Of a stretch of 26,264 nt of DNA, positions 10,001 to 19,000 are shown piece after piece. How positions within the stretch are numbered: position 1 is the stretch's first letter; each line of letters starts with the position of its first letter. Origin of the DNA: Branchiostoma floridae (Eukaryota > Chordata > Leptocardii > Amphioxiformes > Branchiostomatidae); the NCBI RefSeq assembly GCF_000003815.2, contig NW_023365706.1, positions 417,440 through 443,703 on the forward strand, given 5' to 3'. The position numbers were made by a program, and so were the translations under genes. A model generated the notes under the pieces. That model saw only the letters and a program-made list of their open reading frames with translations, did no database searches and was not told the origin of the DNA.

Positions 10001-13000
10001 CAAAACAACTTTCACTGGCACTCCCAAGACATTCTTCAGAGAAATGTAGTACAGTAGAAGCCGTTTAATTGCACTCCCTATTTGCCAGCACATTTTGGAC
10101 AATTATCCGGATGGTGAAACAAAGTGAAGTTATCCAGCTGGACAGCATCACTTCAGGACTTTGGGACTCTGTGCAATTAACAGAAGTGTGCAGTTATCCA
10201 TTGTGCAATTAACAGTAGCTTTGATTTATTATTTGCCTACACAACAAAATAACTCCCTGGTTGTTACACATTTCAAATTAAAAACTTAAGAATAACTTAA
10301 CAATGGAACATTATGACAACAGAAGGCTGAGACTATTAGTCAGTAAGTGAAACTATGTGCACCAAATGTAAGGTACAGACTTTCTCTTGGACTTCCAAAT
10401 CAGAGAGAAAACAGATTAAACTGGTACAGCATATGCAACATTGTCAGAGCACACACACCAAGCACAAAGAACAGTGCTCCAGAACACACCTGCGTTGATC
10501 CACTTTTCAGCATTCTGCTGACTGTCGTCCCTGTACACAGCTCCTTTCAGCATCACTACCTCTATCGCTCCTCCCTGCAGAGTGCAAGAAAAAATAGATT
10601 GTGATTTCTGTGAATTCTGAAGTTTCCTATGGTAGATCATAGGGTATTGGTGAAGTTTAGTTCACAATCAAGTTTTGTCAATTAGCACATCTGAGTTGAT
10701 AAATCAAATTTTGGAGAAATTAAGCAAATGTGCAAACATGTGTAAGAGGCTCCACAATAAGTTTGGAATTCCACTTTTCCCATTTTGAAATGTGCTAATA
10801 TTTTCAATATAAAAGCACTTGGTGAAAAGTCTTTACATCTGATTGACAAGTATGATGTACAGTTGTGAAATATGATAATAACTTTCATGAATATTCATTT
10901 TGAAAATTTTCTTCCTGCAGGAATTCCTGCAGGAATTCCTGCAGGAAGCGTTTTTCCTGCAGGAATTCCTGCAGGAAAAAGTTTTTCCTGCAGGAATTCC
11001 TGCAGAAATTTCCTGCAGGACAAAGGTAAAATCCTGCAGGAAGAATGTTTTCTGCAGGAATTTCTGCAGGAATTCCTGCAGAAATGACCTTAAAATTAAT
11101 ATCTAAAGCAATGACAGGAAGAGTTCTGTATGCATTTGATTTTGTTTTGAAACTGTTAAACTGTGCTAATTTCATTAGCTCTTTTAGCCTTGACTTTCAA
11201 TGTCTAAAATAGATATATATTGAAGGCATTGTTTATTGTTTCATTTTCCTAGTTTTATTGATTATGTTGCCGGAGATGCCTGAGGCATTAGAAAAAAAAA
11301 CTGCCCTGTGAATTAACTTGTCTCTAACAAAATGCCTGCAATGGTTACTCATATTTTTTCAGAGGTACTCATATTTTTCAGAGGTACGGAAGCTGTGGCA
11401 ATTACTATTAGTTACCTCTTCTACTTTTTCTTCAACCTCAATACTAACGTTTTATGAGTATCTAAGCCGATTTGAGTGCCAAAGAACTATCCATTTAGCA
11501 TCCATAAGCTAAGTAAAAACATTTAGAGGATCAGAAGTCAGCAAAGAAATGGATCTACATTATTTTTTGTAGTACCTCCATTAGCACCTGTACCATGCAT
11601 AAGATAGAGTTTAAGCACTGAAATTGCCAATATGCATGCTGACGAAATTGTTACCGCAGCAAGAGGATGATGGTTTCTACATGTTTTTTGGGTAATATTC
11701 GGTAAGGCAGCGATCGCCCTCTACCCACAGTTCCTATAATACTGATCGCAAAATTGGTACCTTATTCTCAGTTTGACGCAGAACCGGACGGACAAACCGC
11801 CCTGGCATGGAACGTTGTGACGATAGCATCGGTCACGAATAGGACTTGCCTTACTTAGAACAAGATTTCCCTTTAGAAAACTGAAAGGCATCTTCTCTGA
11901 TTGGCTGACAGCTGGTTTGTGGCGAAGCCCAAAGTAACCGAAAAGCTAACGTAAGCAAGCAGAGGGACCAGACATTTGCCAGAAGGAGTATGTAATGGGA
12001 GTTGTTCCCTCTGCATAGGAGTATGCGGTGTTGAAAATGATGAAAATATGCCGGGAGTTGCGGGTGGGTGGGAGGTGTGCTTGCTCCCAGCAACTTTAAC
12101 TATGTGTAATTTTGATGGAAATGTCATTAACTTATCTTAGTTAAAATGCAAGAAATAGCATTTCAGAGGGTCAAGATTTTCAGGCCTCTGGTGCGATGCG
12201 TTGTGCCTTCGGCGCTCTACGTGCTGAAAATTTTGTCAGCAAAAGTTCACTTCTACCCCCACCCCAAAATGGATTTACTGCTGCCCGCGTAACCTCTGTA
12301 GTGGGTACTCTGCCCAAGCTAAGCAATGTCATGGAGGCAGCTGACATTGCCTGTCATTCCTCCGGGTTCTGGACATCTTTTTCTTCTCACATTGTCATTA
12401 GCTAGTCAGCTTTTCGTACAACAATCGTAGCCTTGTACGAAAGGATTGCGCGTTATGCTTTGCAACTCCTCCTGAATTTACCGTTAAGCATTACCAGCCC
12501 TCCTGAATTTATTGTTAAGCGTTACTCCCCCTTCTGAATTCACCGTTAAGCATTACCAAGACAACCCCCTCTCTTGCAGACCCTCATGTAAGGGTGCCCA
12601 CATTAACAAGAAAACTTGAACTTCTTAGAATGCTACTGACCATATACACTTTTTCTACATGAAAGGATTTGAACTCCTATCCTATGGTCTACCAACCTGA
12701 TGAAATTATTTTGGGGACTTCCAGTAACTATTTACTGAATTCTAAACTATAGTTAAAAAATTTTGCTCATCTTCTGGACAAGTGAATCATGAACCACTTT
12801 GTTAGCCATGCTGATCGCTGGTATCTTTGGGTTATAGAAATCAACCAGGCTTTATATAACAAACCCCTCAGGGTGCAACATTGATCATCTATTATCATAT
12901 ATGTGGCATTGACCTGTCATGCAATGCCATAACACATAGAAGTGTCCCGATCCGGGTACGTGGACACCTAGAAATTCATTCACTGGTGTTTAATGAATCT

Positions 13001-16000
13001 CTATTTAAACAGCTGTTTTTAATGCATTTCTAGGTGTCTAATTGAAATGATGTATCACCCATCACCAGATCCGATCAGTTAAAAGAACAATTTGACCAGT
13101 AACACCCTTTCCTCAGCTGTAACTCTTTTCATGCTTTAAAGTCATTGAGATTGTGACAAAGGTCTTTTTATGACAAGAGTGTGATAATCACTTTCCCCTC
13201 CCCTTTCTCACCCATCTTTAGAGAAGCCATTCTCTAATCTCCTTTGCACCTACATGTAGGTGTTTAAAATCCAGCAACAACAATACATGCACTAATTTAT
13301 AATGACAGGTAATTAGAGAAATGAATGGTAGTTTACCCAAGGAGGTTTAACTTCCTTCCTTTACCTTGCATATCACAAAGGAGTTTTAAAGCTCTGAGCT
13401 CACTGACCTAACCTAGATTTTCCAACAGCAACCTAATGGAAATTCAATAGATTTTTAGTCTTTACTATTTGCCTTTGGTAATCTTTACTCTTGGCTACCC
13501 CAGGCCTAGGTCTCTTGTGATTTTATTGATAAAAGCCCCTTGGTTTAAGACAAAAAAATTTCCTGATCATTTAGTTGGTGATAGGTTTAAAGGCTGATAT
13601 CAGATACTGATAGCCAGAATAAAGCTACCAAACCAGAATGGCTGTCACATCAAAATATATGCCACAGGCCTTCTACTACTTAGAATTAATAAGAATAATT
13701 TGCCACTGCAGTCCGCATAGGGTATTGATAGGTGAAATTTGGGGTCCTGGCCTATGGACTATCTTGCAGGTGCTAGCATGTGCTATAGAGAGGTGTTGAA
13801 AAGCTGAAAGGCCGACAAGTAACAACAAACTTTTTGATAACCAAACTTAATGATAACCTGGGTTTTGATCTGATACAAAGTACCGTTATCTTTTGGACCA
13901 TTAACAATTTAACATGGAGCCATGAATGCCATGAAGCTGTTACCGGTGATTCATATGAATAGAAACATCAGGCAAAAGTTTGTTCCAGAGATTATTTGTA
14001 GTTTAGGTTCCAAATCCTACTACATGGGCAGGCTGCATATAAGGCGCTTACCTTCCTCTTTTTGGTAATTATGCACATTGTTATGCGGGTTGAAAGGAGG
14101 TCAGTTATTGTCAAGGCATGCTCCCCAGTTAGCAAGTTATTAGCAAGTCCCACAGGGACCTTCCCAAAACACTGTGAAATTTCTATACACAACTGCTTTA
14201 TAGAGCCTGGTGGGCAGTCAGGCCAAGCAAGGAGGTTGAAATGATTTTTTTAACCTCCTTGGGCCAAGCAAGGAGGTTCTTTAACCTCCTTGGGCCAAGG
14301 AAGTTGCACAATTAAACGTCCTTGGTCAGGCAATGAAAATTTCAGATTAGAACGTTAAAGTTGAAGAAACCTAAAAATTCACTTCTGGTATGGATTACAG
14401 GATTCAAGTCAGATCAAGATTGATCTCACCAACTTGATCTGGCCTTGATCCTCCTTGATCTCACCTACTACTGTAATGGCAACCTTAGAATTTGGAAAAA
14501 TGGGAAATTAGGCAGTGCTGTGCACAGCACTATAGCCAGACAACTTCTCACTTTATTATATACCAATGAAGCTTGGATCCAGGTTACATCCAGGTGCGTG
14601 GGGTCATACTTTGTGGCGTCACTGAGGAAAGTGAACGTTTTCAGACATGAATCTGATATTTCAGCCACATTTCTGAATCATAAAATCTTTTTTTTTCTGG
14701 CAGCCAAGTCTTGATATATATTTGGGATGATCAGGGGATCCGGAGGCAATATTAAGAAACATGATGTGTTTGAAGGCATTTGAAAGTCCATGAAGGAATG
14801 CAGCTTCAGTAAGACAAAGGTTCATAATCTCCAAGCAGATCTTGCGGTAGCATAAGATAGTATTATAAGCTGGGGAAGGAGTTAAGCCAGCAGAGGAGTT
14901 TTCTGCCAGCTAAACTCCTTCCCTATCCTTATGACACCGCAAGATCTGCTTGGAGATTTAGAGGTTAAGTGCTGATCACAGACAAAGAATCACTGTGCAA
15001 AAGTGGGGTTCAAAAGGCACCAACTGACCAGTCTAACATGGTCTGGTTTGTCGCCTTTTAGCCTGAGTGGTTAGTGTGTTAGGTTCGTGAGCTGGTGGGC
15101 CCGGGTTAAAATCCTGGGAGCCAGGAGACTACTACTTGCCTCTTGTGTTTCAAAAGTGCAAGATTGTGAAGGACCTTGCACTTCTGTGTCAGTGGGAAAG
15201 ATGGCCTCAAGCCGACTTCTTCTTTTTAACCTCCTTGTTCCAAGCCAGTCCTCAAGATGTGGTTCAGCATGTGAGAAGGCCTGTTAACCTTTACTGCCTC
15301 CTCAAGACATTTAAGATTCATTGTTTGACATTGCCTGGGCCAGACCCTATAGAAGAATATCATACATCCAACATCTGCCAAAACTCTTCACCCAGCAGAC
15401 GTGCTTTAGGCGTTTTTGTCGAACTTCCTATTTTGCCCTTTTTTTTGCGCAAATGGACAGGAGGAACACAGTATAAATTAAAAGCCAAACAAAAAGTTGA
15501 AAAATGCCTAAACTGTAGCCCAACCTCTGCTTGGAGAGTAACCGGCGTGACACAGAGATTCTATCTTTCATACTCTCCAAGCAGAGGTTCAGCTCCTGCT
15601 GTTTTTGATGTGTTAAAGGCCTTGGCCAGCAGACATGAAGGAAACGGTACAATATTAAAATAGAAAACTTGACAAAAATGCCTAAAAGCATGTTAAAAAC
15701 AGCCAGAGCCAAACCTCTGCTTGGAGAGCAATCTTTCCATGTGCCACTTTTTGTTGGCTCTATGCAAATCAAGACAATTCACGCCTTGTTGATATCCACA
15801 AAGTCGAGTCTGGTACCATGAATGCTGACCGAAGGGGGTCTGATAGANNNNNNNNNNNNNNNNNNNNNNNNNNNNNNNNNNNNNNNNNNNNNNNNNNNNN
15901 NNNNNNNNNNNNNNNNNNNNNNNNNNNNNNNNNNNNNNNNNNNNNNNNNNNNNNNNNNNNNNNNNNNNNNNNNNNNNNNNNNNNNNNNNNNNNNNNNNNN

Positions 16001-19000
16001 NNNNNNNNNNNNNNNNNNNNNNNNNNNNNNNNNNNNNNNNNNNNNNNNNNNNNNNNNNNNNNNNNNNNNNNNNNNNNNNNNNNNNNNNNNNNNNNNNNNN
16101 NNNNNNNNNNNNNNAGTATCCCACAGGGACTGCCAAGAACCCAGGTCGGACTTCTTCCTAACACGTGTCTTGCTCTCCTGGGCGCACGAGGGTTATCTAC
16201 TCTCCAAGCAGAGGTTAGGCTCCGGCTGTTTTTTGACGTTTCACTTAAGTCGTTTTTATTGAGCTTTCTATTTTGTCATATTTCTTTTAGTACGCCAGCC
16301 AAACAATACAAGATACAATACAAAATAGAAAGCCCAATAAAAATGACTAAAAAAAATGTTAAAAAAACAGCCGGAGCCAAACCTCTGCTTGTACTAAGTT
16401 GTAGAGTGGCTTTATCATGACAGCCTTCCTTACTTGGTCAGTGGTATTTCAGAATGACAAAAACCTGAAAATTTACTTTTGGGATGGATTACCTTGCTCA
16501 GATGAGTCCCATTGTTATAAGTCTTCTTGAGAACTACATGTAGAATATTAAAAAAGAGACATTTTGATTTACGATAATCATCTAAGTCTGGCACCCCCTC
16601 CCAAACCAATCAATGTTCAAACCAAACTGGCCGGCCCAGCGTTAGTCAGAAAACAGTAACTGTATGTAATAATGATTAGCTTGTTGTAGAGCACTCAGAA
16701 CACTGTTCTTTTCAACACATCCCTACAAGTAATCTCCATGCATGGCCAATTTACCCCTCTGCCGGCTAAACTCCTTCCCCAGCTTATGTGCTGTCTTATG
16801 CCATGCAGGATCTGCTTGGAGATTACCCTACATGTAGAGCCTCCTCTATATCTAGGGCAGGGCCTAGGGTGACAACCCTTCCATGGCAAACTCACTTGAG
16901 TCACTTCCCTGGCATTTACAAAGTAATAGGGAGTTTGGCAACTTTGAAACTAGCATAGCAGTCCCACAACTAGAAGGGCCAGCTTTTATTTTCGAGCGCT
17001 CGGGTCTGATTTTATCATGGTCATTACTGACAGAAGGGGGTCTGATAGCCAGCAGCAGTTGTTTACTTTTAACACAGCTTGAAGGGCAAACTGGCAGCAA
17101 GGCACAGCTGGATTGGAAAGGCACAGAGGTGCTGACTTCATTCCCATGCCTTAATATCAAACCTCCTTGGTTTGAGCAGTCTATTAGCTAAAGTGGACAT
17201 ATTTTTAAGCTCTTTAAAAGGACCATCAAATTTTCACAAAACTTTAAGAAACATTGTTCATAGTTTAGCCCTAAATTGAAGACAACCTTGATTTACCCTA
17301 CTGGTTTAACCATTTTAAATTCAAATATTAGTGTTAAAGTGAACTTTAATATGTTTCTGAAATTCTGTAATTCTTCTGAAATTTCTTCTATTTATAATGG
17401 ACCTCTGAGTTCCAGGGTTCGAATTTCTTTGAAAATTGAAGGCCTCAGCACTACAAGTTACAGGTAGCCAGGATCGATCTTTGGACCTGGATTCGTGCTA
17501 ATTGTTAATTGGACACCAGCATCATTTGCATATCTTTAGAACAATAGCTGACCTTACTTTGAACCCGCATTACAATGGCGCATACTTACTTGAATTTTCA
17601 ACTAGAGGAAGCAAGCTCCTGGCTAATGTTACAAGGCCCAATTTTAGATTATGAAATATTCTCTGGAACAAACTTGCCAATGAAGCATAACAACTTCATG
17701 GCATTCCATCCCATTTATACTCAAGTGTTAATATCTTATGATGATCAAAAGATGACCTTGAACCAGATCAAGGAGGTTGAAAAGAGGGACCAGAATGAGA
17801 TCAAACAAATCTCAGGCTGACCAAGGACCTTGCATGGAAGGAGCATTCGACCATGCATATAAGGAGCATTCGAACAGAGGAGTTCATTTGATGAAAACAC
17901 CACAGCCGTGTAAGCACAACATAGGCTGTTAAACATGTCATGGCCAACTGACTCATACTTTGTGTGTAACTTTGTTTTGTGAGTTATCTATACGAAGATG
18001 AATCAATTATTTTGTTTTGTTGGTCTTTTGCAACCTTCTGTATAATTTCTACCCCTCGAGCTGCCTCTATATAACTCACACTTCCGCACCTCCTACCCTC
18101 CTAATAGGTAGTCCTATAAATAACTGGCATTTGCAACAGGCCAAGAATAAATGCAGGACTATCAAATAGTAGCACATTGACTATGATTGAGAAGGAAAGT
18201 TTCTGATGAGAGAATTTTACTTACCAGAGTTACAGAACAGTTTTTCCTATGTAATGTAATGTACCAACTCAGATAAACTTTTATGCTAAATAAAAGCTTA
18301 TCTATCCTGAGGTTTCTGCAATATTAAGATCAGGTCAGTCAATTCCTTATAACATCCTTGCTCAGAACTTGTTTAAAAACTCCCTTGTAGTCTGGAAGGC
18401 ATATACTAGTATGAGATCATTAACTATACTTCTCACCCAATTGAGACTGTCTTTCACTTCTCTAATGACCTGAATTACAAATTAGTACATGCATTGTCCT
18501 TGCTAGTTTACACCAGTAGATAATCATGGCTTCTTTAGAGATGGGCAGGAAAGGACAGAAGAGGTTATTATGACACCTATACTTGAGCCTTTTGATGAAT
18601 CTTACAGCATTTACCTCAGGAGTTATGGATGAGGAAAGGGCCTTCAACTGAAGAATGTTTATATATTGAAGGCAGTCTACATGTAATTATGGGGAGGGAA
18701 TTCTAACATGCCAGGCTTTTTCATGCCCTTGAAGTCTAATTGCCAGAGAGTTGTCAAGTTCAGAATGCGATTCAATGAATTCTTAACACATTCATCCATG
18801 GAACATACTTGGATTAAAAAATGTATTTATCTTGTTCATGCCCTGCAGATACAAGGCCCTCTATTATATATGAATATATTTCACTATATATTCACAGTCA
18901 GGTCTGATAAACAACTAATGCAATAGGCACAGTTTAACAGTTTCAAAACAAATAAAAAAATCAAATTGATAAGAACTCCTTAGTGTTATTGCTTTAGATA

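Noticed and set aside
10872-11175. Open frames with FLQEFLQE or PAGIPAG peptides
   Set aside because: Translations of the CTGCAGGAATTC palindrome array, open in several frames on both strands.
15136-15663. 175-codon plus-strand open frame
   Set aside because: It runs through the SINE-like sequence and fold-back element ends. The open frame is explained by repeats.
17575-17820. 81-codon open frame starting with ATG
   Set aside because: No recognisable domain, splice context or homology; it lies inside the 9-kb intron on the opposite strand to the gene.
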